A stretch of 64,000 nt of DNA, taken from positions 1,054,001 to 1,118,000 of the forward strand of contig NZ_CP132938.1 in NCBI RefSeq assembly GCF_040358255.1. Reading direction: 5' to 3'. Origin of the DNA: Tunturibacter gelidoferens (GTDB lineage: Bacteria > Acidobacteriota > Terriglobia > Terriglobales > Acidobacteriaceae). Within the stretch, counting starts at the first letter, position 1. Every line of letters starts with the position of its first letter. Below the pieces are notes generated by a model. The model saw only the letters and a list, made by a program, of their open reading frames with translations. It did not search any database and was not told the DNA's origin. This document shows, one piece after another, positions 8,224 through 17,223 of this stretch. The position numbers and the translations under genes are program-made.

Positions 8224-9882
8224 CTAGTTGTTCATCGCAGTCTCGGCTGCCCCAGCCATCTTTACCGCATGCGCCACATCCGTCCTCTGGCTGGTCTTGC
8301 CAAAGTCCGTCTGCCGAGCCGCCGCCGTGTAGAACGCACGCGCCTCCTCCGGCTTCTTGTCCTTCTCCGCAGCCATCCCAGCGCTCAGCAGCCCGTTCAG
8401 CCGGTTCAGGCTAAGCTTCAGGGCCATCTTGTACTCCACCAGCGCCTCACCCGGTCTCTTTTCCATCATCAGAAGATCACCCAGCATCTCCCGCGCTGGA
8501 ATATCCACCTCGCCCTGCCCCAGCTTGTCCTGCTGGTCGGCGGCCTTGCGCATTGCCGTTGCAGCCTCCTCCGGCTTGTTCTCTGCGAACGCCTGCCAAC
8601 CCACCATCTCATTCCTCTCCACCTCCATCGAGCTGATGCGCGACGCATAAGGAGATTTCTTCAGCGCCTCAACTGCCTTATCGAACTCCGTCAGCGCCGA
8701 AGCGGCGAGTTTTGCATTCTTCAGGTGTCCCGCCGCTACGCCTTGGCCCCAGTACGTATCGAACTTCAGATACTCCTTCGAACCCGGTGCCGGGGCCTCG
8801 GCAGCCAGAGTCTTCCAGTCATGCATCTCAATGCCGTATACTGCTCGCACCTCGTTGTCCAGGCGATTCCCGCCATGCTTCATGTCGTCCATGCCCGGCA
8901 TGGCCTCCATCCGGTTGCCGACCGACCGCATGTCGTAGGTCAGCTCCTTAGCTTTCTGATCCTGCCCCACCTGCAAATACGCATAGATCAGGAACTCCTT
9001 CGCATGCATCTGATGCGCGGCCCCCGGTTGGCCCGCGGCCTCTGCCTTCTCCGACTCCTTCACCGAAGCCACGTTCGAATTGATATCTTCCTGCCACATT
9101 CCCAGCCGCGCAAAGATGTGACCCGGCATATGCAGCGCATGGGCCGACGCAGGCGCAATCTTCGCGTACTCTCGCGCCGCCTGCAGACCCTCCGGTGCCA
9201 GCGCCGGAGTATCGCAAGTATGAATGATGTAGTGCGCGAGCCCTGGATGGTCTGGATGCGCCTCGAATAAAGGGATCAGAATCGCCAGCGCTTCATGCTC
9301 ATGACTCAACGAGGTATCTATCGGTGACTCCGCGGCGAGGATCGCCAATGCGTCGAACGCCGCCCCTTCCACATCGTCGGGATAAGCTGCGTGGAGCGCA
9401 TTCATCTTCGTTTCATATGCATCTGCCCTCTGTTGAAACGTCGCATCTTTAGGATCGAAGAACGCGCTCAAAGCCCCGATATAGGCCTGCTCGCGCGTCG
9501 TCACCACTGCAGGAGGCGCAGCCAGCCTCCGAGCCTCGGCCATCTCCTCCTCGCCGGTCTTCAGCGCTGCGGACTCTGGCTCTCCCCAAAGCTCCTGGTA
9601 CTTCGTCATTGCCACACCCCAGTGCGCCATCGCGCATCCCGGGTCATCCTTCGCGATCGCACGAAACTGCATCTCGGCCTGGGTGTATCCAAACGAGTGC
9701 AGCAAAGCCACACCATGCTCCATCGGCCCCTGCGACCGCGCCGCACACGACGTCGGAAACGAAACCCGTCCCAGCGTCCGATCCGCATCATCGTGATGAT
9801 GGTGGTGCTCCGCCGGCATTGATTGGGCATACGCGCACATCGCCGCGCACAAAGCTCCAAGGAAAAGAAAGGTCTTTCGCAT
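8224..9882 (-). CDS. Secreted tetratricopeptide-repeat protein with His-rich N-terminus
   Basis: 552 residues with a signal peptide (MRKTFLFLGALCAAMCAYAQ) followed at once by a run of five histidines and acidic residues (AEHHHHHDDAD), which may bind metal. The remainder is helical with TPR-like units, for example GYTQAEMQFRAIAKDDPGCA and KRPGEALVEYKMALKLS, and conserved His/Cys segments (HYIIHTCDTP, HALHMPGHIF). It matches a group of uncharacterised TPR proteins common in soil bacteria. No enzymatic role can be assigned. It is convergent with the preceding secreted protein gene and divergent from the NTF2-like gene at 9990. Confidence 0.8.
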   Translation of the reverse strand: MRKTFLFLGALCAAMCAYAQSMPAEHHHHHDDADRTLGRVSFPTSCAARSQGPMEHGVALLHSFGYTQAEMQFRAIAKDDPGCAMAHWGVAMTKYQELWGEPESAALKTGEEEMAEARRLAAPPAVVTTREQAYIGALSAFFDPKDATFQQRADAYETKMNALHAAYPDDVEGAAFDALAILAAESPIDTSLSHEHEALAILIPLFEAHPDHPGLAHYIIHTCDTPALAPEGLQAAREYAKIAPASAHALHMPGHIFARLGMWQEDINSNVASVKESEKAEAAGQPGAAHQMHAKEFLIYAYLQVGQDQKAKELTYDMRSVGNRMEAMPGMDDMKHGGNRLDNEVRAVYGIEMHDWKTLAAEAPAPGSKEYLKFDTYWGQGVAAGHLKNAKLAASALTEFDKAVEALKKSPYASRISSMEVERNEMVGWQAFAENKPEEAATAMRKAADQQDKLGQGEVDIPAREMLGDLLMMEKRPGEALVEYKMALKLSLNRLNGLLSAGMAAEKDKKPEEARAFYTAAARQTDFGKTSQRTDVAHAVKMAGAAETAMNN

Positions 9883-9989
9883 GCTCCCAAGGCTATGCCT
9901 TGATCCTCCAACTCCGCAACAGCTTCATTCGTGATTAACCAGAATCTCTCTGACCTTAGTAAAGTAGGTCTGTTACTCAAGGAGCTTCC

Positions 9990-10592
9990 GTGAAGCCAGC
10001 GAACCGAATCGTCGCTACCCTGCTGTCCTTATCTCTCGCAACTCTCGCGCATGCGCAGACCTCTGCGGCCCCGGCGCAGCCATCAACTCCTCCTACGTTG
10101 ATCGGTTCCATCGCAACGAGAACCGACTGGCCGCAGGCCAAACCCGACGACGTGAAATCACCCGAAGCGATTCTCAATGCTGTCTACAGCGTGATCTCTG
10201 GCCCCAAGGGCCAGGCGCGTGACTGGGACCGTATGCGCTCGCTCTTTATTCCTGATGCGCGCCTTATTCCTGCAACGACGTCAGCTGCTAGTGGGCGTAG
10301 TGACGCGGTTGTTCTTACGATTGACGGCTATATCTCTCGCAGTCAGGGGCGGATGACTACTAATGGATTCTTTGAGCGCTCTATTCACAATGAGATCGAG
10401 CAGTTCGGCAATATCGTTCAGGTTTGGAGTACTTACGAGTCTCGCCATAACGCTGATGATCCCACTCCTTTTATTCGGGGGATCAATAGCTTTCAGTTGT
10501 TGAAGGACGGGGATCGCTACTGGGTGGTCAACATCTTCTGGGATTCCGAGTCCCCGACCAATCCGATTCCAGAAAAATATCTTCGGAAGTAG
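9990..10592 (+). CDS. Secreted NTF2/SnoaL-like (DUF4440-type) protein
   Basis: 200 residues with a signal peptide cut after about ALAHAQ. The mature part has the cone-shaped NTF2-like pattern: a helix with AILNAVYSVISGPKGQARDWDRMRSLF (in pieces), a strand region DARLIP, and a C-terminal strand with GINSFQLLKDGDRYWVVNIFW. The start is GTG at 9990 with AAGGAG 5 bases upstream. The second half shows more T-ending codons than the first, a small departure from its neighbours. Function is unknown; such domains are either small enzymes or ligand binders. An A/C-rich repeat and an inverted pair of hairpin repeats follow its stop. Confidence 0.8.
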   Translation: MKPANRIVATLLSLSLATLAHAQTSAAPAQPSTPPTLIGSIATRTDWPQAKPDDVKSPEAILNAVYSVISGPKGQARDWDRMRSLFIPDARLIPATTSAASGRSDAVVLTIDGYISRSQGRMTTNGFFERSIHNEIEQFGNIVQVWSTYESRHNADDPTPFIRGINSFQLLKDGDRYWVVNIFWDSESPTNPIPEKYLRK

Positions 10593-10593
10593 A

Positions 10594-10740
10594 TTTTTTT
10601 CCGGCGCTGGTGGAAAGGCATTTTAATTGGGATTTTTGAGGAAAATGGTGTTTTTGTCGTGGTGTTTTGGTGGTGAGAACGTGGTGGTTTGCGTGGTGGA
10701 CGTGGTGGGCTAGCAGCGTGTTTTTTGGCTGCTAAAAGTA
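10594..10740 (-). repeat. A/C-rich interspersed repeat, copy 1
   Basis: On the minus strand this stretch carries CACCACCAAAACACCAC, a long run of CACCAC-like units and A-runs. It matches copy 2 at 45030-45177 over most of its length, including AAAAAACACGC at one end and CGCCGG followed by a homopolymer run at the other. It lies just after the stop of the NTF2-like gene. Confidence 0.75.
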
Positions 10741-10771
10741 CGCCACGTTTTTGAACTATTTTTTGGGGGAC

Positions 10772-10854
10772 TGTCCTGCCGGACGAGCCCACTGCGCGTG
10801 GGGCGGTCACTTCGTGACTTGTATACCGCTTCGCTTGGTCCTCCCGTTGGTCGG
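10772..10854 (-). repeat. Hairpin repeat family 1, copy A
   Basis: Begins TGTCCTGCCGGAC, then hairpin CCCACTGCGCGTGGG, hairpin GTCACTTCGTGAC, a TATACC box, a short variable part and the end box GGTCCTCCCGTTGGTCGG. It has the shortest variable part of the five copies. With copy B it forms an inverted pair between two convergent genes. Confidence 0.9.
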
Positions 10855-10866
10855 GGGAAGATCGTG

Positions 10867-10963
10867 CCGACCAACGGGAGGACCGATGCCGCCGATCCTG
10901 CCTAGACCGGTATACGCGTCACGAAGTGACCGCGCTCCGCGTAGGAGGCCCGTCCGGCAGGAC
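10867..10963 (+). repeat. Hairpin repeat family 1, copy B
   Basis: Inverted relative to copy A, 12 bp away, so the two end boxes (18 bases each) are perfect complements and would form the inner stem of a very large hairpin. The second small hairpin differs in sequence but keeps pairing (CTCC...GGAG). It ends 7 bp before the dnaA stop codon and could act as terminator for dnaA. Confidence 0.9.
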
Positions 10964-10970
10964 GCAGGGG

Positions 10971-12398
10971 TTAGCTCAATGTCTCCATCAGCTTGTTGAT
11001 GGTGCGGTTCAGGTCCTTGTCAGCCCGGCGCTGTTCGTCGATCTTCGAGATCGAATGCATCACGGTCGTGTGGTGCTTACCGCCAAACTGCCGCCCGATC
11101 TCGGGCAGGGAAGCCTCCGTCAACTGCTTGGCCAGGAACATCGCAATCTGCCGCGGCACCACGATCTGTCGGGAGTTGTTTTTCTGCTTCAACTCCGCGA
11201 CCCGCATGCCGAACTGCTCAGCTACAGTGCGCTGAATCGTCTCAATCGTAATCTTGCGGACCTGCGTATCGATGAACTGCTTCAGGCACTGCTGCGTTAC
11301 GGCAAGCGTGATCTCGACGCCATGCATGCTGCACCAGGCGATCAGCCGCACCAGCGCGCCCTCGAGCTCGCGCACGTTCGTCCGCACGTTCGAGGCGATA
11401 AACATCGCGACATCCGTGGGAAGCTGCGTCTGTTCGCTCTCTGCCTTCTTCTGCAAAATCGCAACCTTGGTCTCGAGATCCGGCGGCTGAATGTCGGCGA
11501 TCAGGCCCCACTCAAAACGTGACCGCAGGCGATCTTCAAAGTCGGCGAGTTCTTTCGGAGGCCGGTCGCTGGCAATGACAATCTGCTTCATGCTCTCGTG
11601 CAGCGTGTTGAAGGTATGGAAGAACTCCTCCTGGGTGCGCTCCTTGCCGGCGAGAAACTGAATGTCGTCGATCAACAACACGTCGACGTTGCGGAACTTG
11701 TCGCGGAAGCCGGTCATCTTGTCGTAGCGGACCGAGTTGATCATCTCGTTGGTGAACTTTTCGCCGCTGACGTAGCTGATGGAGGCGTGCGGCTGCCTGC
11801 GTTTTACGTCGTGGCCGATCGCGTGCATCAGATGGGTCTTGCCCATACCGACGCCGCCGTAGAGGAAGAGCGGGTTGTAGGCCTTCGAAGGCCGTTCTGC
11901 CACGGCCTGTGCCGCTGCCGATGCAAACTGATTGCCGCTTCCGATGACGAAGGCGTCGAACTGGTAACGCGGGTTGAGCTGCGAGGCTGCGCTCCAGTCA
12001 AATCGCGCCTGCTCGGGCGTCGGCCCCGATACTGAGTTCGTCGATCCGCCGAGGCGCTGCTTGGGTGCGTTTTGGCTGTGGCTCGGCAGAGGCGCAAAAC
12101 CGCCGTCTTCCCGGACCTTGGGCGCGCGCGGGTCCTGCTCGGGTGTGGTGAACGCGACCGACTCGACGTCCAGTCCGAGGTTGTCAATAGCTTCCTGGAT
12201 GAGGTCGGCGTAGCGATCGCCGATGTGCTGAAAGTCCGTGGAGGGAATTCGCACGAAGAGCTTTTTGCCCTCAAGATGTGAGAACCGTGTCGGCTTGAGC
12301 CAAGTCTCGTAAGACTGGCGGTTGATCTTCTTCTCAAGCGCAGCCAGAATACGAACCCAATAATTCAATACGGCGGTAGCCGTCGGAACGAATGACAT
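10971..12398 (-). CDS. dnaA: Chromosomal replication initiator protein DnaA
   Basis: 475-residue AAA+ initiator that opens the origin by binding DnaA boxes. Domain I is at 1-90 (W-rich start, YETWLKPT), followed by a Pro/Ser/Gln-rich linker. Domain III has Walker A GGVGMGKTH near residue 183 and Walker B LLIDDIQFL near 242. Domain IV ends with the signature GRQFGGKHHTTVMHS near 436. Length and motifs are typical. The gene is transcribed away from rpmH, with 726 bp of non-coding DNA upstream and the hairpin-repeat pair directly downstream. dnaN does not follow it, which is unusual. Confidence 0.98.
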   Translation of the reverse strand: MSFVPTATAVLNYWVRILAALEKKINRQSYETWLKPTRFSHLEGKKLFVRIPSTDFQHIGDRYADLIQEAIDNLGLDVESVAFTTPEQDPRAPKVREDGGFAPLPSHSQNAPKQRLGGSTNSVSGPTPEQARFDWSAASQLNPRYQFDAFVIGSGNQFASAAAQAVAERPSKAYNPLFLYGGVGMGKTHLMHAIGHDVKRRQPHASISYVSGEKFTNEMINSVRYDKMTGFRDKFRNVDVLLIDDIQFLAGKERTQEEFFHTFNTLHESMKQIVIASDRPPKELADFEDRLRSRFEWGLIADIQPPDLETKVAILQKKAESEQTQLPTDVAMFIASNVRTNVRELEGALVRLIAWCSMHGVEITLAVTQQCLKQFIDTQVRKITIETIQRTVAEQFGMRVAELKQKNNSRQIVVPRQIAMFLAKQLTEASLPEIGRQFGGKHHTTVMHSISKIDEQRRADKDLNRTINKLMETLS

Positions 12399-13124
12399 TC
12401 TTTAGTTTCCTTGTCTTGTTTCCTGTTCCAAACCAGACGTGGCACTTCTTTCAGTCGTGCGGTTCACACGATAAGCAGCAAATAGAGGTCCATCCCTGCC
12501 CCTGAGGACAGGTGAAGACGGCCCCTGTGTTGCCAGAATTCTCTCCGCTGAGCACCCGTTGCAACACTGGCCGCGGAGAGGAGTAGTTCAACGTAAAGCA
12601 GAGTGCGGGACGGCTGGGCTTGCAGAAAAACGTGTTGCGAATCGGGTTCGATAGTAGCACGGAAAAGATGGCGTTTTTCAGACCTTCGCATCAAAAAAAG
12701 GAAGTTGCACCATTACCAGTGAAGAACTGAAATCAAGCGTCTGTAGCAGGGAGAAAATACGTTGCGACCCAGATGTTTCTTCTCTACTAATGCGAAGTTT
12801 CTTGTGTTAAGAGATTCGCGATCCGGTCTCTTTGTGTGGTGGGTTGATATCACTATCAGGATATCCGGTGTGTCTGTTTTGCGGTGCATGTGCGCGCCTT
12901 TGGTGGCAGTGATTTTCTTTTACAGGATAGTTTGTTGAGTCGTCTCATTTCGAAACTTTCGTCTCCCCATCGCATTCCATCGTCGCTGCGAAGGAGTTCG
13001 ATGGCTGATCCGATCAAGAGTCTTCGCTGAAAATAAGTTCGTCACTGGCACAAAGGACCCTTTATGGAACGCTCGGCGCGTTTCCAGATTTCAATGACTG
13101 GGCTTTGACAGCAGAGTCCGCCGA
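12399..13124. other. Non-coding region upstream of dnaA
   Basis: 726 bp without a gene I can support; the ORFs at 12451-12694 overlap one another and have no start context. It must contain the dnaA promoter. It is a natural place to look for oriC, but I found no cluster of TTWTNCACA boxes on either strand. Confidence 0.5.
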
Positions 13125-13475
13125 CTAGGTTTGTCCCTCAGGCGGTTGCTCCGGGTAATAGAACGCATGTATCGCTTTAATCTGTCCATCTACGATGTGA
13201 ATTCGGTCAAAAACGTGATCCACTCCATTAACAGTCTCCATGTCGAAGACGGTTGCAACATAATCTCCCTCGACAATGTGCTGCTTTAGCTGAATACCCC
13301 TGACCACGGGGAGAATTTGCGTAAGGAATCCGAGTATGGTTGCACGACCCGTCAATTTTGGCATGCGCGGCCCTTCAAATGTTACGTCTTCGGCAAAGGA
13401 CACTTTGGACAAGTCCTTTGTTGCAAAGCAATCCAAATAGGCTTCGACCACAGCGACTTTCTGTTCTCGTGACAT
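13125..13475 (-). CDS. SnoaL-like / NTF2-family protein
   Basis: 116 residues with a typical nuclear-transport-factor-2-like layout: an N-terminal helix REQKVAVVEAYLDCFATKDLS, then FAEDVTFEGPRMPKLTGRATILGFL and the final strands VNGVDHVFDRIHIVDGQIKAIHAFYYPE (in pieces). Such small proteins are ketosteroid-isomerase-like enzymes or ligand binders. The ATG at 13475 has GAGGAG six bases upstream; a longer frame from 13583 lacks support. It sits alone between dnaA and rpmH, divergent from rpmH. Confidence 0.8.
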   Translation of the reverse strand: MSREQKVAVVEAYLDCFATKDLSKVSFAEDVTFEGPRMPKLTGRATILGFLTQILPVVRGIQLKQHIVEGDYVATVFDMETVNGVDHVFDRIHIVDGQIKAIHAFYYPEQPPEGQT

Positions 13476-13590
13476 GACTGCTCCTCGCTCGCATATGATC
13501 TCAGACGCGCCACTGAGAGCCAATGAGCTTGGTTTTCGGGCAACTGACCTTATCTGAAGCGTGTGGCCAAAAGGACGCAGCATTACGGCT

Positions 13591-13618
13591 GTGAAAATCC
13601 CGTCCGATCGGGTATACT
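13591..13618 (+). promoter_or_regulatory. Candidate sigma-70 promoter for the rpmH run
   Basis: GTGAAA at 13591-13596 and TATACT at 13613-13618 are separated by 16 bases, about 65 bp before the rpmH start. The -10 is near consensus and the -35 matches four of six. Confidence 0.55.
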
Positions 13619-13683
13619 CAGAGATTGTTGCAACAGCCTAAAAGTTTGAGCAGGTGTTCTACCCTGCGCAGGAGTTTTTTGTC

Positions 13684-13839
13684 ATGCCGAAGCGTACTTT
13701 TCAACCCAACCGTCGCCACCGCGCCAAGACCCACGGCTTTCTTTCCCGCATGAAGACCAAGGCGGGTGCCGCTGTCCTCAGCCGCCGCCGTGCCAAGGGG
13801 CGTCACAAGATCGCCGTCAGCGCCGGTTTCCGCGACTAG
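13684..13839 (+). CDS. rpmH: Large ribosomal subunit protein bL34
   Basis: 51-residue basic protein starting [19 protein letters not shown] with the family's [19 protein letters not shown] core; slightly longer than the 44-46 residues of most L34. The ATG at 13684 is preceded by AGGAG in CAGGAGTTTTTTGTC. It opens the conserved rpmH-rnpA-yidD-yidC-khpB run, though here a hairpin and a small extra gene stand between it and rnpA. Confidence 0.98.
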   Translation: MPKRTFQPNRRHRAKTHGFLSRMKTKAGAAVLSRRRAKGRHKIAVSAGFRD

Positions 13840-13949
13840 TCTTTTTGCTTAGAGCCAGTTAGCCGATCAGCGTCTTGATGGGCGCTTGATATACAGGTTC
13901 CTCAGGAACTCGTAAGCAATAGAAAATCTGAAAGAAGTATATGTGGTTT

Positions 13950-13996
13950 GCAAAGACCATCGGGGAGAGCTATCGCTCTCGTTCGATGGTGTTTGC
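13950..13996 (+). terminator. Hairpin after rpmH
   Basis: GCAAAGACCATCG (13950-) pairs with CGATGGTGTTTGC (-13996), with an inner GAGAGC/GCTCTC stem and a four-base loop, then CTTTTG. It is a long near-perfect stem with a weak T-run, so it could be a terminator or an attenuator for the downstream genes. Confidence 0.65.
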
Positions 13997-14203
13997 CTTT
14001 TGATAGCCACCGCTCTGGGTTTCGAGGTCCATCATTCAGATTCGAAATGAGTTCCGTCTGCGGCGGGATTGCATCGGCTAAACCAACATCTACCAGCATG
14101 TAAGGCATCTGTTTTGGGGCAACCATCCGGCCGCGGCAGGTCTCTTAATGGTTGTCGGCAACGTTGAGATAGTGGTCGACGGCCGACAAAGGAGAGAATT
14201 GTC

Positions 14204-14350
14204 ATGGCACAGAACATGAATCAGCCAAACCAGGGAAATCAAGGGAACAACCCGTCGCAGGGCAGCAACCAGGGCAACACGACGACGAAGAAACCGGGTC
14301 AAGAGACAAACGTGAAGAGTGGAGACAGCAGCTCCACCCCTAAGAAATAG
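14204..14350 (+). CDS. Small Gln/Asn/Thr-rich protein, 48 residues
   Basis: Begins MAQNMNQPNQGNQGNN and continues with repeated NQGN and SGD/SSST units, ending TPKK. It is hydrophilic, low in complexity, and has no hydrophobic core, so it is probably disordered. Support for a real gene: AAAGGAG at 14188-14194, nine bases before the ATG, and a GC-rich hairpin with T-run 46 bp after the stop. It lies between rpmH and rnpA, where no gene is usual. I know of no function. Confidence 0.65.
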   Translation: MAQNMNQPNQGNQGNNPSQGSNQGNTTTKKPGQETNVKSGDSSSTPKK

Positions 14351-14395
14351 GTAGCGGTTGTTTTTGCAGGAACGCAGAGGGTGATCGTCCCTCGA

Positions 14396-14420
14396 GAAGC
14401 TCGCCGGGCCGGCGGGCTTC
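14396..14420 (+). terminator. Rho-independent terminator after the 48-codon gene
   Basis: GAAGCTCGCCGG pairs with CCGGCGGGCTTC over almost the whole arm and is followed by TTTG. It lies 88 bp before rnpA, so rnpA needs either read-through or its own promoter. Confidence 0.75.
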
Positions 14421-14508
14421 TTTGCGTGAAGAGGGTGAGGCGGCTGAGGGCGCTGGAAAGAAGGGAAGCTTGTAGGATGGAGACAGCGAGCCGTCTGCTT
14501 GTACGCCA

Positions 14509-14946
14509 ATGACCGCGAATCCAAATTCGATCTTTCGCCTGCGGAAACACGCCGACTACCAGCGCGTGTATAAGGCCAGCCGCAAACAGTTCGCGAAACA
14601 GATGAGCTACTTCTTTACGCTTCGCCCTCAGCTTGGGGCCGATGGAACTCCATTGCGGGATGCGGATGCGTCGAGTCCGCGTGTGGGGCTGACGGTGGGG
14701 AAGGTGATGGGAAAGGCGGTGGACCGCAACCGCATCAAGCGCCGGATGCGCGAAGCCGTTCGCAAGAATCTTGCAACACTGAACACACCGGTCGATGTGG
14801 TTCTGCACCCGCGCCGCAGCGTCATCGATCTCGACTATCCGACCCTGGAGCGCGAGGTGGCAAGCGTCTTTCGCGCTATTCAGAGGGCGGCTGAACGGCA
14901 GCCCAGAGAGGGCGCGGTCCAGCCGATGTCTTCCAGGTCGCGGTGA
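14509..14946 (+). CDS. rnpA: Ribonuclease P protein component
   Basis: 145-residue basic protein that binds RNase P RNA and helps process the 5' ends of tRNA precursors. The family pattern is clear: [18 protein letters not shown] at the start, [20 protein letters not shown] containing the RNR motif, and REAVRKNL. It is longer than the usual 115-130 residues because of a C-terminal tail rich in Arg, Gln and Ser and a short insertion ([11 protein letters not shown]). No strong ribosome binding site precedes the ATG. yidD starts 4 bases after its stop. Confidence 0.95.
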   Translation: MTANPNSIFRLRKHADYQRVYKASRKQFAKQMSYFFTLRPQLGADGTPLRDADASSPRVGLTVGKVMGKAVDRNRIKRRMREAVRKNLATLNTPVDVVLHPRRSVIDLDYPTLEREVASVFRAIQRAAERQPREGAVQPMSSRSR

Positions 14947-14950
14947 ACCG

Positions 14951-15241
14951 ATGATGGACCCTCAGCCCAGTCTCGGCGTCCGCGTGGCCTACGGCCTTTA
15001 CAAAACGATCGTTTCGCCGGTGCTGCATGCCTTCAGTCCGAGTCAATGCCTCTACCTTCCGACGTGTTCGGAGTATGCCTATGTTGCGCTGGTTCGCTTC
15101 GGTGTCGTGAAGGGGTCGTGGCTGGCGCTTCGGCGCGTCGGCAGGTGCCACCCCTTCGCTAAGGGCGGGCTGGACCCGGTGCCTCTGCGAAGCTCGAAGG
15201 CTACCGTGGCCGCACCTATTTCCACAGACCATTTATCATAA
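14951..15241 (+). CDS. yidD: Membrane protein insertion efficiency factor YidD
   Basis: 96 residues with the YidD signature: an amphipathic start ([18 protein letters not shown]), [19 protein letters not shown], and [15 protein letters not shown] with the conserved cysteines. YidD proteins assist YidC-dependent membrane insertion. The start is at ATG 14951 (or the next ATG at 14954), 4 bp after the rnpA stop, so translation is probably coupled. The C-terminal 20 residues are variable. Confidence 0.93.
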   Translation: MMDPQPSLGVRVAYGLYKTIVSPVLHAFSPSQCLYLPTCSEYAYVALVRFGVVKGSWLALRRVGRCHPFAKGGLDPVPLRSSKATVAAPISTDHLS

Positions 15242-15303
15242 AGGTAGCGTCTCCAAAGTCTGCGGAGGCGGCCTTACGTTTAGCAAAGAATAGGAAGTCT
15301 CTT

Positions 15304-17106
15304 TTGGCAGAGTTCAAAAACCCCAATCAACAGGGCGGCGGCGACAATAAATCGCTCCTCGTCATGATGCTCGTCCTGGTCACCGTCTTCTTTGGCCTGC
15401 AGTACTTCCGCGCGAAGAATAATCCGCAGACGGCCTCCCCTAACGTTAGCCAGAGCACAGCAGCTGTGGGTGGAACGCAAGCCCCCGCGCAGCCTCCGGC
15501 TTCCCCGGCAGTGACAAATTCAACCGCAGCTGCTCCTGCGGCCTCCGGGGTTCCGACGGTGCAGGCCCCTGCTGAAGCGACCACCACGGTCGAAAATGAG
15601 CTCTACCGCATCACCTTCACCAACCGCGGCGGTCAGGTGTCGAGCTGGATTCTGAAGAAGTATAAGGACTCGGACGGCAAGCCGCTGAACCTGGTGCACA
15701 CGCAGGCTGCGCAGCAGTTTGGATATCCGCTGTCGCTGTATACCTATGATGCTGCGTTGACGGCGAGCTTGAGTAAGGCACTGTATGTGCCGTCGGCTAG
15801 CGGGGCGCTGGCAGCTCCTGCGAGTTTGACATTCAACTACTCGGACGGGGCGACGACGGTTCGCAAGACGTTCTCGTTTGACGAGACCTATGTTCTGCAC
15901 GCCGATGTTGAGGTGACGCGCAACGGCGCACCGGTTCGCGCGCTGATCAACTGGCCGGGTGGGTTTGGCGACCAGGACAATGCATCCGCCTACGCGGGGG
16001 CGCAACTTGACTACGCACAGAACGCGAAGGAGCAGCACCTGGCCGCGAAGAAGGTCTCGGGCGGCGAGACGCTCAATGGACCGTTCGACTGGGCCGGTAC
16101 CAGCGATACCTACTTTGCAGCGATCTTCCTGCCGGATTCGCCAGACACCGCGACTGTGGCGATGTTGCATAACCAACTGGACGTAGCCAAGACAATTCGG
16201 CGGACGGGGCTCGGATCCGGCGCGCCGGCCAAGGGAGCGATTGAGGTGCCGGTTCTCGGTGCTGCGCTCGGTGACACGAGTGGCCGCACTCAGACCCGCG
16301 TGTATGTTGGCCCTAAGGCAGTGAACGTTTTGCGCGGCATTCACGCGACCGGCAATACAATTTCGCTCGAGCCGCTGTTGGACTTCGGCTTCTTCGGGCC
16401 CATCGGCAAGTATCTCTTCCTCTCGCTGCAGTTCATCCACGCCCACATTACGTCGAACTGGGGCTGGTCGATCGTGCTGTTGACGGTGTTGATCAACCTG
16501 CTGATTCTGCCGCTGCGCGTGAAGACGATGCAGAGCGGTCTGAAGATGCAGCGCATTCAGCCGCAGATGGACGCGATCAAGGAGCGCTACAAGAAGTACA
16601 AGGCGACTGATCCGAAGCGCAACGAGATGAACGTCGAGATCATGAAGCTGCAGAAGGATAACGGCGTGAACATGTTCGGGGGTTGTATTCCGACGTTGAT
16701 CCAGATGCCGCTGCTGTTCGCCTTCTTCAGCATGCTGCCCAAGGTGGTGGAACTACGCCAGGCGCACTGGTTCTGGCTTCCGGATCTCTCAAGCGCAGAC
16801 CCATACCACATCCTGCCGATCGTGATGATCGTGAGTCAGTTCCTGGTGCAGTTCTATACGCCCTCACCCGGCGTCGATCCGCAGCAGCAGAAGATGATGG
16901 CGTTCATGATGCCGGCGGTGTCGGGTTACATGACCTGGAATTACGCGTCGGGTCTGGCTCTCTACTGGACGATCGGCAACCTGATCAGCATTGCGCAGCA
17001 ATCTGTGATGAACCGCACCAGCCTTGGCCGTGAGATGCGTGAGATCGCCGCCAAACGAGCCCGCCGCAAGGCAGGAACGCCGACGACCATTTCGGGAAAA
17101 CGATGA
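15304..17106 (+). CDS. yidC: Membrane protein insertase YidC
   Basis: 600-residue Oxa1/YidC/Alb3 insertase that places proteins in the inner membrane, alone or with SecYEG. TM1 is at residues 17-35, followed by a long Pro/Ala-rich linker and the large periplasmic beta-sandwich domain (about 90-345) found in Gram-negative YidC. The insertase core follows: GWSIVLLTVLINLLILPLR with the groove arginine, a coiled cytoplasmic hairpin (MQRIQPQMDAIKERYKKY), FGGCIPTLIQMPLL and the final TMs. The start is TTG at 15304 with AGGAAG upstream. The tail RKAGTPTTISGKR is basic, as usual. Confidence 0.97.
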   Translation: MAEFKNPNQQGGGDNKSLLVMMLVLVTVFFGLQYFRAKNNPQTASPNVSQSTAAVGGTQAPAQPPASPAVTNSTAAAPAASGVPTVQAPAEATTTVENELYRITFTNRGGQVSSWILKKYKDSDGKPLNLVHTQAAQQFGYPLSLYTYDAALTASLSKALYVPSASGALAAPASLTFNYSDGATTVRKTFSFDETYVLHADVEVTRNGAPVRALINWPGGFGDQDNASAYAGAQLDYAQNAKEQHLAAKKVSGGETLNGPFDWAGTSDTYFAAIFLPDSPDTATVAMLHNQLDVAKTIRRTGLGSGAPAKGAIEVPVLGAALGDTSGRTQTRVYVGPKAVNVLRGIHATGNTISLEPLLDFGFFGPIGKYLFLSLQFIHAHITSNWGWSIVLLTVLINLLILPLRVKTMQSGLKMQRIQPQMDAIKERYKKYKATDPKRNEMNVEIMKLQKDNGVNMFGGCIPTLIQMPLLFAFFSMLPKVVELRQAHWFWLPDLSSADPYHILPIVMIVSQFLVQFYTPSPGVDPQQQKMMAFMMPAVSGYMTWNYASGLALYWTIGNLISIAQQSVMNRTSLGREMREIAAKRARRKAGTPTTISGKR

Positions 17107-17223
17107 GGTTTGGTGCGATAAACGCGCCATCGTCGGGCAGCGCGACCCCAAAGCAGCGATACTTTGAGAGAATCAAATAACCAGGGGTTGAAACTTCATT
17201 CCCTTGAAATCGGTCTTAAGAAA

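Noticed and set aside
10751-10999. ORF running through the inverted hairpin repeats
   Set aside because: It consists almost wholly of repeat copies A and B and ends inside dnaA.
12399-13124. oriC upstream of dnaA
   Set aside because: No cluster of TTWTNCACA boxes seen on either strand; position alone is not enough.
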